In this document: piece by piece, positions 53,818 to 63,517 of the stretch | How the letters are laid out: every line of letters begins with the position of its first letter | Position numbering within the stretch: the stretch's first letter is position 1 | Origin: UBA1181 sp045617845 | Lineage (GTDB): Bacteria > Bacteroidota > Bacteroidia > Bacteroidales > Paludibacteraceae | Length of the DNA stretch: 64,000 bases | Reading direction: 5' to 3' | Assembly: GCA_045617845.1 (NCBI GenBank) | Contig: JAZLJL010000105.1 | Span: 1 to 64,000, forward strand | Made by a program: the position numbers and the translations under genes | Notes under the pieces: generated by a model | Database searches by the model: none | What the model saw: only the letters and a program-made list of their open reading frames with translations | Told to the model about the DNA's origin: nothing

Positions 53818-56406
53818 CTATTCACAAGTTATGTCTCCGCAAGTCTCCTCCTCTTTGTTTTTACGGAAGAATAGCAAATAAAGCAAGCCAAGGATAATCA
53901 CGATATCCAAACAAGAGACCGCGTTAGCTATCTTAATACCCGTCATACGAGCGTAAGGGACATAATTGAACTCTATTTCATGGTCACCGGCAGGGACTTT
54001 CATAGCCCTCAAGACATAATCGGCACGGAAATGAGGGAATTCCTTCCCATCGACATGAGCCGTCCAACCTCCCTTGTCATAGAAAATCTCGGAGAAGACT
54101 GCTATTTGGTCACAAGGAGAAGAGACACGATATTTCAAACGATTAGGCTTACATTCCACATTCGTGATGGAAGCAGAGCTGTCGGTCTTAAACTCGAATC
54201 CGTCCAACATCGTCTCAAATCGTCTGTCAACGACCGCCACGTTCCTAAGGTTTGTCTCCTTCAAAGCCAGGATCTCCTCGTCAGGGTTCTCCACCACCTT
54301 GACATCATTCACGAACCAAGCATCACCGTAAAGGTGAGGATTCCTCAAAGGGATCTGCGACCCATCATTTCCTGGCAAAATGAAATACTTCACATTAAGA
54401 GCATTAAGGATACCAAACGAAGAAGGATCCACTTGACTCATATCACCACGAGCCTGCACAATGCCGCTAAATGCGCTATTCATATCTTTGCTGATATAGA
54501 AATCTATCAAATCCTGGTATCTTCTCAACTTAGCAGGGCTATAACCACCCACAGACTTGTGGAAATAAGAAGTCTTCGCCTCATTAAACGTATTAGACGC
54601 CAAGTTCAGCACCCTATAGTTGACATCATCATCCTTCAAAATCTCCGTGTCAGCCGCAGTAGGCTCATAGCTCTTAGCCGAATTCTTCATGGAGACAAAA
54701 TCCTTGTCGTTCAGGTAACGTTTGTCGACAGTCCACATATCGAGCAACACCAACAATGACAAAATGGATACCACATAAACAACACTTTTCAATTTATCCT
54801 TCACATACAAAGCAAGGGCCACAAACGCCAAAGCGACAAACAGCAATGACCTAAAGGCATCCTTCACCAACATAGACTCACGGTACTCCCTTAAGACATC
54901 CATCGTGCGGGAGATATTCTCTGGTTGGAAACCAGCCTGAGCGAGTTGACGTTCAAACCCGGCATCGCCAGCACCTTCATAACAGAAGAACAATTTACCC
55001 ATAATCAAGACAAGCAAACACAAACCGCCCGTGATACAAAAACTGCGGAGCAATTTCTTCCACAACAAATCCTTGTCAAGCTTTCCACAGAAGAATTCCT
55101 TCAATCCAAGGCCAGCCACCACAACCATCACGACACCAGCGATGGTAAGCGCCATGGAAGGCGTCCTGAATTTATTGTAGAACGGCAAGTAATGGAACAA
55201 CCATTCGTTCAACGGAAGGAAGTGCCGTCCCCAAGATAGGATGAACGAGACGAGGATAGCCGCCAAGAAAGCGTACAATTCAGGTCCTTTCAACAAGAAG
55301 AAACCTAGGACGCACAAGAAGCAAACGATAGCACCCACATAAACCGGACCAGAAGTAAAAGGTTGATCGCCCCAATAAGTAGGCAAATAAGAGCTACCAT
55401 AACCAGCTTTCTTCAAAGCCTTTATGGTCGGGTCTCCCTTCTCCAAGACAACATGTCCACCACCATACAAATTAGGGACAAGCAAAGTAAAGGTTTCCGT
55501 TTTATCATAGCTCCATGCGTAAGCGTAGTCGATGTCCAAACCTTCATTGTTAGGATTATCCTTTGACTCGGAGCTTGAGATGGTCAATTCAGAACCGCCT
55601 CTCATCGTATCCTTGCTGTACTCATAAGCGGAATAAAGGTTAGCCATACTTGGCAAAGCCCCCAAAACAGCGGCGACAACCAGCAGACCCGTCGCCTTGC
55701 CGAAAGAGGTCAATTCGCTCTCATCACCTTTCTTAGCAGAAATAAGCGAAGCGACCAAATAGGCCACCACCAAGCAACCAATGAGAATCATTTCATAATA
55801 ATCGATTTGCAAATGGCTACAAGCTATCAACATACCAATAGAGACCATGGCCGTCAAGAAACCTGCGATATATTTTTTCCGGTACAAAAGGATGGCGCCG
55901 CCCAACGCCGGAGCCATCAGTGCGATGGCATAAGCTTTCGTGATATGACCGGCTTCGATAATAATGATATTATACGAGGCGAATCCATAAGCGATAGCCA
56001 TCAAGAGAGAAAGGCCTGGTTTGGATCCCATGCATAGCATAAAGACATAAAATCCAAGCATATACACGAACAACATACAAGCGGAATGTGCAGGCAACCC
56101 GACTCTGGAGACTTTGTTCATCCATTCGAATACATTAAAGGCGGATTTTCCATAAAGCGTCTCAGTAGGCATTCCGCAGAACATGGAATTCAGCCAACCG
56201 GAATATTCACCACTCTCCTTTTGGTAATCGACCACCTCTTTCGTCATACAGTTCACGCTCACCATATCGCCTTGAGGCAAATCCTTTTTGTCGAAAATCA
56301 CAGGGCTGAAGTAAGCAACCGTCAGCAAATACATTATTAACACGGCAACCAGATGTGGTATGCACTTTTTCAAAATCGAAGTTAAACAATTCTTATCCAT
56401 TTTCAT
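53818..56406 (-). CDS. YfhO-like polytopic membrane protein
   Basis: An 862-residue protein with a dozen or more membrane helices in the first ~560 residues and a beta-rich periplasmic part of about 250 residues before a last helix (VSCLDIVIILGLLYLLFF). It shows the YfhO family's N-terminal pattern (YFSPVIFDKKDLPQGD) and a C-terminal VPAGDHEIEFNYVP sugar-binding-like segment. In Firmicutes YfhO relatives glycosylate lipoteichoic acid; here it may transfer sugars to a surface glycan or protein. Same operon as three glycosyltransferase-type genes. Confidence 0.85.
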   Translation of the reverse strand: MKMDKNCLTSILKKCIPHLVAVLIMYLLTVAYFSPVIFDKKDLPQGDMVSVNCMTKEVVDYQKESGEYSGWLNSMFCGMPTETLYGKSAFNVFEWMNKVSRVGLPAHSACMLFVYMLGFYVFMLCMGSKPGLSLLMAIAYGFASYNIIIIEAGHITKAYAIALMAPALGGAILLYRKKYIAGFLTAMVSIGMLIACSHLQIDYYEMILIGCLVVAYLVASLISAKKGDESELTSFGKATGLLVVAAVLGALPSMANLYSAYEYSKDTMRGGSELTISSSESKDNPNNEGLDIDYAYAWSYDKTETFTLLVPNLYGGGHVVLEKGDPTIKALKKAGYGSSYLPTYWGDQPFTSGPVYVGAIVCFLCVLGFFLLKGPELYAFLAAILVSFILSWGRHFLPLNEWLFHYLPFYNKFRTPSMALTIAGVVMVVVAGLGLKEFFCGKLDKDLLWKKLLRSFCITGGLCLLVLIMGKLFFCYEGAGDAGFERQLAQAGFQPENISRTMDVLREYRESMLVKDAFRSLLFVALAFVALALYVKDKLKSVVYVVSILSLLVLLDMWTVDKRYLNDKDFVSMKNSAKSYEPTAADTEILKDDDVNYRVLNLASNTFNEAKTSYFHKSVGGYSPAKLRRYQDLIDFYISKDMNSAFSGIVQARGDMSQVDPSSFGILNALNVKYFILPGNDGSQIPLRNPHLYGDAWFVNDVKVVENPDEEILALKETNLRNVAVVDRRFETMLDGFEFKTDSSASITNVECKPNRLKYRVSSPCDQIAVFSEIFYDKGGWTAHVDGKEFPHFRADYVLRAMKVPAGDHEIEFNYVPYARMTGIKIANAVSCLDIVIILGLLYLLFFRKNKEEETCGDITCE

Positions 56407-56424
56407 TATAAATTTCCCGTGATA

Positions 56425-57645
56425 CTATTTTTCAGTAGGCAACAATCGTTCGAACAATTGTCTCCACCTTTCCACAATGTTAGTCAATTGAAACTGGCGG
56501 CTAAAAGCGACCGCATTCTTAGCCATCGTAAGCCTTAGTTGGTCGTCTTTCATCAAAGCGACGATCTTTTCACACATGGCATCAACATTCTCGTTAGGGA
56601 CGATACAACCGTTATAACCATCCTTAATAAGGTCATGAACCGAAGCGAAAGAATCGAATGCGATAGGGATGACCCCCATTTGGATTGATTCAGCCAACAC
56701 CATTGGCCACCCTTCAGCGGTGGAAGTCATCAAAAACAACGAAGCCTTCCTATAATACTCCAACGGGCTCTGCAAGCCAGTAAACACAACTCTCCGAAGG
56801 TTCCACTTCTTCACCAAATACTGGTAAAAATCCAAGTCCCTTCCTTGTCCGACCAGAATAAGTTCCCAATCCTCAAGTCCAGGAGTATTCTCTATTTTGC
56901 GCCAGCACTTCAACGAAAAAGATATTCTTTTGGTATCCTCATCGAAACGAGCCACGATAACAATCTGTTTCTTTTTCCGAGCCAAATCCTCATCCGAAGC
57001 GAACTTATTAAAAGTCAACGCATTAGGTATATTAGTAAATTTCTTTTCGTCATTCACCCCCGCAATTCTCATATAAGGCTTCACGTAGTTCTCGGACAAG
57101 ACAACCACCTGGTCGCAGGAATTGTATGGAAGGAAATATTTCTCCCTCAACAGCAGGTCGGACACCTTGGAAAGAAAGGGACGAGATAACGTCAAAAGAT
57201 ATTTCTTCAACTCTTGAAAAGTTCTCTTAATCGACGAATTCAGCAGACAGAACTTCGTCATACCCCAAGAACCATAAGTCACAGACTGGAATCCCGGGCA
57301 CATATGGAAGGCGAATATCACCTTCACATTCAATGATTTTGAGATTTCGTACATATCCGTCATCGTACCTAAGTTCTCCTTTTTTAGGAAATTCACCTGA
57401 ACGATGTCAATTTTATTATCAACCAGAAAATCATGGAATTTTTTACGGTCAAAATTCCGGTTTAGAAGGATCCTACCTTCGAAATCCGCCAAATGATATT
57501 TTTCAGAGATAGTTTCATAAAAGCCAATGAAACAATTATAGTGTAAAACATCCCTAAAATTTCTCGTCAAAATAAAAGTAGTTCGATTCACTCCGCCGGC
57601 AGAATCCGGCGAACAATCAAAACTATTTATGGTCAAAAGATTCAT
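56425..57645 (-). CDS. Family 4 glycosyltransferase
   Basis: A 406-residue GT-B transferase. The C-terminal domain is typical: IVIVARFDEDTKRISF, LILVGQGRDLDFY, VVFTGLQSPLEYYRKASLFLMTSTAEGWPMVLAESIQMG with the nucleotide-sugar E-x7-E region (EGWPMVLAES), then GCIVPNENVDAM. The N-terminal half is poorly conserved. It lies seven bases after the TagB/TagF-like gene and 18 before the YfhO-like gene. Confidence 0.9.
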   Translation of the reverse strand: MNLLTINSFDCSPDSAGGVNRTTFILTRNFRDVLHYNCFIGFYETISEKYHLADFEGRILLNRNFDRKKFHDFLVDNKIDIVQVNFLKKENLGTMTDMYEISKSLNVKVIFAFHMCPGFQSVTYGSWGMTKFCLLNSSIKRTFQELKKYLLTLSRPFLSKVSDLLLREKYFLPYNSCDQVVVLSENYVKPYMRIAGVNDEKKFTNIPNALTFNKFASDEDLARKKKQIVIVARFDEDTKRISFSLKCWRKIENTPGLEDWELILVGQGRDLDFYQYLVKKWNLRRVVFTGLQSPLEYYRKASLFLMTSTAEGWPMVLAESIQMGVIPIAFDSFASVHDLIKDGYNGCIVPNENVDAMCEKIVALMKDDQLRLTMAKNAVAFSRQFQLTNIVERWRQLFERLLPTEK

Positions 57646-57651
57646 AAATTA

Positions 57652-58968
57652 TCACAATAACTGCATCAACTTATTGTAAATCGCCTGGGATGGGAGCACA
57701 CCATCTTCGGGACAAAGGGTATCTTGGTAAAATTGGTTTCGACCCTGCGCCATCGTATCCTTACCTTCCACGACAACGGAAGAGACGAAACGCTCGACAT
57801 CCTCCTTAGACTTAGACAAATAATGGTTCTCCATACACTTTTCACCGAAAATGCTCATATGACCCATCACATCGTCATTCTTCACCATGAAAAGGACCGG
57901 TTTGCGCGTATATAGGTACTCGGCGATGAAAGAGCCACAATCATGGATCAACGCATCGGAAGACTTAAACAAATCGATATAATCGCCCTCTTCTATTTGG
58001 CAGTTCTCCATTTCCGCCCATTTCTGGTAGTAAGCCTCCGTCTTTTCTTTTCCCCAGAGATTAATCAATTTGAATTTCAAGACCGGATGAGGCTTGAAGG
58101 CGAACTGGACTGAATCCTTGTACTTCTCCGCCAGTTCCACCATCTCATCGCAGCAAGAAAGGAAATTAGAGAAATTGAACAAATAATCCACCGTGTGGTG
58201 AGGTGCCCAAATAATACGTTTTTTAGGTGTGGATTGATGTTTCCAAACATCTTTAGGCAGATAATCGTCCCTCATCAGATTCTCAACACCTAGTGCGCCA
58301 CCGACGAAAACATTATCCGCCTGACATAAAGAATATTGCTTCGCTAACTCTTTCTGGTAATTTGTCTCCACCACATACTTCCATAAAAGATTATGGAATG
58401 GCAAATTGTAGTTGTTTTTAAATATGTCCAAGACCACTATGCCATATGGCACATGCATAGTCAGGCAATCCAAATAATTATATATATGGCAAGAGTAGAC
58501 AGTATCCTTATAAGGTTTCGAGAAGAAGACAATGTCGGGAGAGACGATACGCTTGACATCAAGCCATTTCTTTTTCTCGTAATCATAAGAGTTCATGTAT
58601 TTATACCCCATCGACTTAGCGAACTCCTCCGTTTCCCTCATCACTTTGAAGCATTCCTCCTTATCATAGATGATATGTACATTAAAAGGAGCGATGACGA
58701 CAATAGGATCGAAGCGGTCTGATTTTTCGAACAATTTATACAAAGAGTCATACTTCCAGACAGAACCCGTTTGAAGGAAAAAAAGCACCTTCAGGACCTC
58801 CTTGTTTTTTAGGGATTTCACCAGTTTATCTTGTTGCTCCCTCACTTTCTTAATTTTCCTTTTTTGGCAAGAAGGGAAAGCTGCTATAAAAAAATCTTTA
58901 AAAACTATTGTCTTATATATTGTATCCCAAAAAGAGATGCCGACAAAGTCCTTTAACTTCTTAAACAT
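57652..58968 (-). CDS. CDP-glycerol glycerophosphotransferase-family protein (TagB/TagF-like)
   Basis: A 438-residue protein. The C-terminal half has the family features: RIIWAPHHTVDY near residue 255, FAFKPHPVL near 300, and SDALIHDCGSFIAEYLYTRKPVLFM near 350, with the conserved HD-x-S and P. In Gram-positives such enzymes polymerise glycerol- or ribitol-phosphate; in Bacteroidota relatives occur in capsule and O-antigen loci. It is first in the operon. I chose the ATG at 58968 (MFKKLKDFVG); one at 58980 is in frame. Confidence 0.83.
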   Translation of the reverse strand: MFKKLKDFVGISFWDTIYKTIVFKDFFIAAFPSCQKRKIKKVREQQDKLVKSLKNKEVLKVLFFLQTGSVWKYDSLYKLFEKSDRFDPIVVIAPFNVHIIYDKEECFKVMRETEEFAKSMGYKYMNSYDYEKKKWLDVKRIVSPDIVFFSKPYKDTVYSCHIYNYLDCLTMHVPYGIVVLDIFKNNYNLPFHNLLWKYVVETNYQKELAKQYSLCQADNVFVGGALGVENLMRDDYLPKDVWKHQSTPKKRIIWAPHHTVDYLFNFSNFLSCCDEMVELAEKYKDSVQFAFKPHPVLKFKLINLWGKEKTEAYYQKWAEMENCQIEEGDYIDLFKSSDALIHDCGSFIAEYLYTRKPVLFMVKNDDVMGHMSIFGEKCMENHYLSKSKEDVERFVSSVVVEGKDTMAQGRNQFYQDTLCPEDGVLPSQAIYNKLMQLL

Positions 58969-59020
58969 ATAAAAAAACAATTATGTCCCCTCAAAGAGGA
59001 ACGTCATAAAAGGGATAATG

Positions 59021-59052
59021 CAAAAATAAAAATATTCGGGTAAATTAGCAAA
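59021..59052 (-). promoter_or_regulatory. Promoter of the surface-glycan operon
   Basis: The minus strand has TTTG at 59052-59049, 20 bases, then TATTTTTG at 59028-59021. The ~45-base leader holds a small CCTC-TTT-GAGG hairpin. Confidence 0.65.
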
Positions 59053-59118
59053 GCGGGAATCGAGTTAATGACAAGCACATCGAAAATAACCAGAAGGTTA
59101 TTCCCTCACCGTTGGGTA

Positions 59119-61455
59119 CTATTCCGTCACCACAGCCTTGAACTTTTTCTCGATCACATTTCCCTCTTCGTCCACCACGGTGACCACATGTTCACCCTCA
59201 CCGGTCGAGATACCTTTCTGGTGGAACGTTTTAGTCTCTCCCAAATAAATGTCGTCAAGGTGCCAATAAAGAGTCGCGTTCGACTGTCGGTGAGCCACTT
59301 CGAAGATGATCTCCCCCCTCTTCCCGTCAATCTCCTTCGGAATAAAGAGTTTACGCGAATCCTTCGGATAGACGAACTCCATCATTGAGGTCGATTCATC
59401 CTCGCAACCGTTCATCAAAGGAGGCAACGGCAAATACGATGGATTTTGCGCACGGAAAAAACTCTCTATGGTCGGAGGAAGGATGAACCAAGACTTATGG
59501 ACCATATCCATCGGAGAGACACATTTGGAAGTAACCCTATACTTTTCGTCCTTCGTCAGATGCACGATTTGGTGATAGGGACACGGTTCGCTATTTCCGC
59601 AACGCTCGTAGAGCATCACGGTATCCGCTTGCGGGCAATCCTTTCCACGGAGATATCCGCTCTGACGGCAAACCTCCATCGGAGCGAATCCGGTTGTCGG
59701 TTGGTTGAACCAAGAAGTGTTCGGCATAATATTGTAGACCGCGAACATCACCGGAGCGGCGTAACCTATGCCAGTCAACTCGGGGCGGCCCTCTCCGTCG
59801 GCGTTTCCGACCCATACTCCCACCACATATTCCGGGGTGGCGCCGACCGCCCAAGCGTCCCTGTTGCCGAAACTGGTACCAGTCTTCCACCCCACCTTAC
59901 GCGAAGAGGAAAAGACACGCCAATCGGTCACATTCGGACGGTTCAGCTCCTTAATGGCATCCATTGTGTGCCAGACAGAACCAGCATGGAACAAGACCGG
60001 TTTTTCCGTAACCTTATGTTTCTCGTCCTGACGGCAAATCCTAGGCGCATGGATATCCGCCTCATCATAGAGTCTGTCCCTGTTATATCTGTTCAAAGTG
60101 CGGGCCATGGAGGCGTAGACGCCCGACACGTCCCAGAGAGTCGCCTCCGCCCCACCCAAGATCAAAGTCAAGCCATAATGGTCAGGGGGATAATTCAAGG
60201 TCGTGATTCCCGCACGCTTCAAGTAATCTTGGAACAAAGGGATACCATATTTACGGAGCATCAACACAGCGGGGATATTCAACGAACGCGCGAGCGCCTG
60301 GTTGGCGGGCACCGCCCCGTCGAAAGTACGGTTGAAATTTTGTGGCTTATATCCCGCAATTTGGATCGGCACATCCGGGACCAACATCTTCGGCGTCACC
60401 AATCCGTCCTCGACCATGGCGCAATAGAGGAAAGGCTTCATGATACTTCCCGTGCTACGGGGCGACACGATAACGTCGACTTGGTTATCATCAACATTAT
60501 TATAGCCAGCGTTACCGCAATAACAAAGCACATTCCCAGTAGCGGTCTCCTGTACCAAGACGGAAATATTCTGCACGCCATTCTGCGCATAGGCGCTTTG
60601 GAAACGAGAAACCATCTCCTCCACACTATGCTGAAGTTGTCCATCCAATGTGACATACACGATTTGGCCATGCTTTTCCCTATTGAGTCTATCGACCAAA
60701 TGGGGAGCCATCGCCTGCAAAGAATAAGTACGTTCTGGAAGAGGTTCGTCCATAGAGAGAAGGAGCGTCTCTTCGTCGAACTCGCCCTCCTCATACATCA
60801 TCCGCAAGAGGCGGTCACGTTTCTTTTTCAGCAAATCGCGGTTCCTTTCGACATGAATCATAGACGGAGAGTTCGGCAACACAGCCAATAGAGCGGCCTC
60901 CGCCCACGAGAGTTCGCTTCCGTCACGAAGGTAATAGCGCCAAGCGGCAGTATGCACGCCAACCGTATTTCCGCCATAAGGAGCATTGGAGACGTACATG
61001 GCGAGAATCTCCTCTTTCGAATAATGCAATTCGAGCCACAATGCGCCGAACGCCTCGATTATCTTTTCAGACAAAGCGCGTTTACGGTGGTTACGGCTCA
61101 TTCGTATCACCTGCATGGTAATCGTACTTCCTCCGCTGACGACATGTCCCGCGGAAAGGTTGAGCCTCAACGCCCTAAAGATGGAGACAGGGTTCACGCC
61201 AGGATGATGTTCGAAATGCTTATCTTCGAAACACAAGGTAGCACGTTTCAATTTATAAGGGACGGAATCCATCGGAGGAAACCTCCACTGCCCGTCGTTC
61301 GCCAAACGGGCACCCACCAATTCGCCATCTTCCGTGAAGACGACAGTGGAATAATCGGCGGGGAAAAGTTGGAAACGGAGCAAACAAAGTAGGAGAAAAA
61401 AAGCAAAAAGGATGAAACATATCCACGCTTTCTTACTACGTAAATATCGTTTCAT
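59119..61455 (-). CDS. pbpC: Penicillin-binding protein 1C
   Basis: A bifunctional peptidoglycan synthase at the inner membrane. The 778-residue protein has an N-terminal anchor helix (WICFILFAFFLLLCLLRF). The GT51 domain shows EDKHFEHHPGVNPVSIFRAL near residue 75 and GGSTITMQVIRM near 108. The transpeptidase has STGSIMKPFLY (SxxK) near 338, SLN in ARSLNIPAV, and KTGTSFGN near 520. A BiPBP_C domain closes the protein. In many bacteria pbpC is next to an alpha-2-macroglobulin gene; none is seen here. Confidence 0.95.
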   Translation of the reverse strand: MKRYLRSKKAWICFILFAFFLLLCLLRFQLFPADYSTVVFTEDGELVGARLANDGQWRFPPMDSVPYKLKRATLCFEDKHFEHHPGVNPVSIFRALRLNLSAGHVVSGGSTITMQVIRMSRNHRKRALSEKIIEAFGALWLELHYSKEEILAMYVSNAPYGGNTVGVHTAAWRYYLRDGSELSWAEAALLAVLPNSPSMIHVERNRDLLKKKRDRLLRMMYEEGEFDEETLLLSMDEPLPERTYSLQAMAPHLVDRLNREKHGQIVYVTLDGQLQHSVEEMVSRFQSAYAQNGVQNISVLVQETATGNVLCYCGNAGYNNVDDNQVDVIVSPRSTGSIMKPFLYCAMVEDGLVTPKMLVPDVPIQIAGYKPQNFNRTFDGAVPANQALARSLNIPAVLMLRKYGIPLFQDYLKRAGITTLNYPPDHYGLTLILGGAEATLWDVSGVYASMARTLNRYNRDRLYDEADIHAPRICRQDEKHKVTEKPVLFHAGSVWHTMDAIKELNRPNVTDWRVFSSSRKVGWKTGTSFGNRDAWAVGATPEYVVGVWVGNADGEGRPELTGIGYAAPVMFAVYNIMPNTSWFNQPTTGFAPMEVCRQSGYLRGKDCPQADTVMLYERCGNSEPCPYHQIVHLTKDEKYRVTSKCVSPMDMVHKSWFILPPTIESFFRAQNPSYLPLPPLMNGCEDESTSMMEFVYPKDSRKLFIPKEIDGKRGEIIFEVAHRQSNATLYWHLDDIYLGETKTFHQKGISTGEGEHVVTVVDEEGNVIEKKFKAVVTE

Positions 61456-61485
61456 CCTAAATATTATTTAATGGGAAAGGAGTTA

Positions 61486-63288
61486 TCAACCCCTATTCGC
61501 GCGTTTTCTCTCAGTCTCGTCCAAGATGATCTTGCGGATACGCATGCTCTTAGGAGTAACCTCGACATATTCATCCTCCTTGATATACTCGAGCGCCTCC
61601 TCCAAAGAGAAGATGACCGGAGGAATAATCCTAGCCTTATCATCAGAGCTCTTGGAACGCATATTCGTAAGTTGCTTAGACTTAGTGACATTGATCACGA
61701 TATCGTTATCCTTGCAGTGTTCACCGACCACCTGGCCAGCGTAGACCTCGTCCTGAGGACTGATGAAGAATCTTCCTCTATCCTGCAACTTATCCAAAGC
61801 GTAAGCGAATACTGTTCCGCCCTCCATAGCGATAAGGGAACCGTTCGTCCTACGTTCGATGTCGCCCTTGTAAGGTTGGTATTCCAAGAAACGGTGAGCC
61901 ATGACACCCTCGCCGGCAGTGGCGGTCAAGACATTGGTACGAAGACCGATGATACCACGGGAAGGAATGATGAACTCCAAATGCACGCGGTCGCCCTTAC
62001 GCTCCATGGAAGTCATATCACCCTTACGGACAGAAACCATCTCGATTACTTTTCCGGAAACCTCGTCCGGCAAATCGATTGTCAACTGTTCTACAGGCTC
62101 ACACTTCACACCGTCAATCTCCTTGATGATAACCTGAGGCTGACCCACTTGCAATTCGTAACCCTCACGACGCATCGTCTCAATCAAGACAGACAAGTGC
62201 AACACACCACGTCCATAGACAATCCATTTATCCGACTCAGGGTCCTTCACGACGCGCAACGCCAAATTGCGGTCCAACTCCTTCACCAAACGATCGTTGA
62301 TATGTCTGGAAGTGACGAATTTACCTTCTTTACCGAAGAAAGGCGAATCGTTGATGGCGAATACCATGCTCATGGTAGGCTCATCGATCGCGATAGGAGG
62401 CAATGGTTCAGGGTTCTCCAAGTCACAGATGGTATCACCGATATCGAATCCATCGATACCGACCAAAGCGCAGATCTCACCACATTGAGCCTCACGGACC
62501 GTAGCTTGTCCGAAACCTTCGAACACGCGCAACTCCTTGATTCTTACCTTCTTCACGGAGCCATCCCTCTTCACCAAAGAGAGATCTTGGGACTCCTTCA
62601 AAGAGCCGCGGTGGATTCTACCGATAGCGATACGTCCCACGTAAGCGGAGAAGTCCAAAGAGGTGATCAACATTTGAGGCGTACCCTCGTTGACCCTTGG
62701 TTCAGGGATATATTTGATGATAGCGTCCAAGACAGGAGTGATATCGTTCTCACGAGGTTTCTTCCAGTCGTCGGACATCCAGTTATTCTTAGCGGAGCCA
62801 TAGATAGTAGGGAAATCGAGCTGCTCCTCAGTAGCGTCCAAGTTGAACATCAAATCGAAGACAGCCTCCTGCACCTCTTCAGGGCGGCAGTTAGGCTTGT
62901 CCACCTTATTGATGACGACGATAGGCTTCAAGCCCAATTGGATAGCCTTTTGGAGCACGAAACGAGTCTGAGGCATAGGGCCCTCGAAGGCGTCCACGAG
63001 CAACAACACACCGTCGGCCATGTTGAGCACACGCTCCACCTCACCACCGAAGTCGGAGTGCCCCGGAGTATCTATGATATTGATTTTATAATCCTTGTAA
63101 CGGATGGAGACATTCTTAGAAACGATGGTTATACCTCGCTCACGTTCCAAATCATTGTTGTCCAAAATCAGTTCGGTTGGCTTCTCGCGGTCGGAGAACA
63201 GGTTTCCCGCCAATAACATTTTGTCCACCAACGTTGTCTTACCGTGGTCTACGTGGGCGATAATCGCCACATTTCTAATCTTTTGCAT
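61486..63288 (-). CDS. typA: Translational GTPase TypA/BipA
   Basis: A 600-residue GTPase of normal length that acts on ribosomes under stress. The G1 loop is AHVDHGKTT near residue 12. G3 is DTPGH and G4 NKVDKP near 130. The EF-G-like domains III and V follow, with the TypA-specific C-terminal domain (GTVFAYALDKLQDRGRFFISPQDEVYAGQVVGEH). The ATG at 63288 is preceded by a leader of about 85 bases. Confidence 0.97.
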   Translation of the reverse strand: MQKIRNVAIIAHVDHGKTTLVDKMLLAGNLFSDREKPTELILDNNDLERERGITIVSKNVSIRYKDYKINIIDTPGHSDFGGEVERVLNMADGVLLLVDAFEGPMPQTRFVLQKAIQLGLKPIVVINKVDKPNCRPEEVQEAVFDLMFNLDATEEQLDFPTIYGSAKNNWMSDDWKKPRENDITPVLDAIIKYIPEPRVNEGTPQMLITSLDFSAYVGRIAIGRIHRGSLKESQDLSLVKRDGSVKKVRIKELRVFEGFGQATVREAQCGEICALVGIDGFDIGDTICDLENPEPLPPIAIDEPTMSMVFAINDSPFFGKEGKFVTSRHINDRLVKELDRNLALRVVKDPESDKWIVYGRGVLHLSVLIETMRREGYELQVGQPQVIIKEIDGVKCEPVEQLTIDLPDEVSGKVIEMVSVRKGDMTSMERKGDRVHLEFIIPSRGIIGLRTNVLTATAGEGVMAHRFLEYQPYKGDIERRTNGSLIAMEGGTVFAYALDKLQDRGRFFISPQDEVYAGQVVGEHCKDNDIVINVTKSKQLTNMRSKSSDDKARIIPPVIFSLEEALEYIKEDEYVEVTPKSMRIRKIILDETERKRANRG

Positions 63289-63374
63289 TTTAATTTATAC
63301 TTAATGGGGATTCATATACACCCCGATTTATAATCCAGAGGTTCCGAAGGGATTCCTCCTTAAATTTCAAGGCG

Positions 63375-63382
63375 CGAAGTTA
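63375..63382 (-). promoter_or_regulatory. -7 box upstream of typA
   Basis: The minus strand reads TAACTTCG, a TAnnTTCG variant. The 80-90 base leader between it and the typA ATG includes a GGGG/CCCC pairing. The rest of 63289-63517 shows no gene. Confidence 0.4.
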
Positions 63383-63517
63383 TAAAAAATTCATTAGAAA
63401 CATGTTATCCAACATAAAAAACTATTTTTCCAATCCTTCAGCATATTCAATTTCAACCATTAATTCACTATACCGACATCCATAATCGCATTAGCACACA
63501 GAAATATAGCATGGACC

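Noticed and set aside
59446..60891. A 481-codon frame antisense to pbpC
   Set aside because: Shadow of the PBP1C gene; low-complexity composition and no motif.
61471..63216. A 581-codon frame antisense to typA
   Set aside because: Shadow of the highly conserved typA; its composition is Leu/Thr/Asp/His-rich and matches no family.
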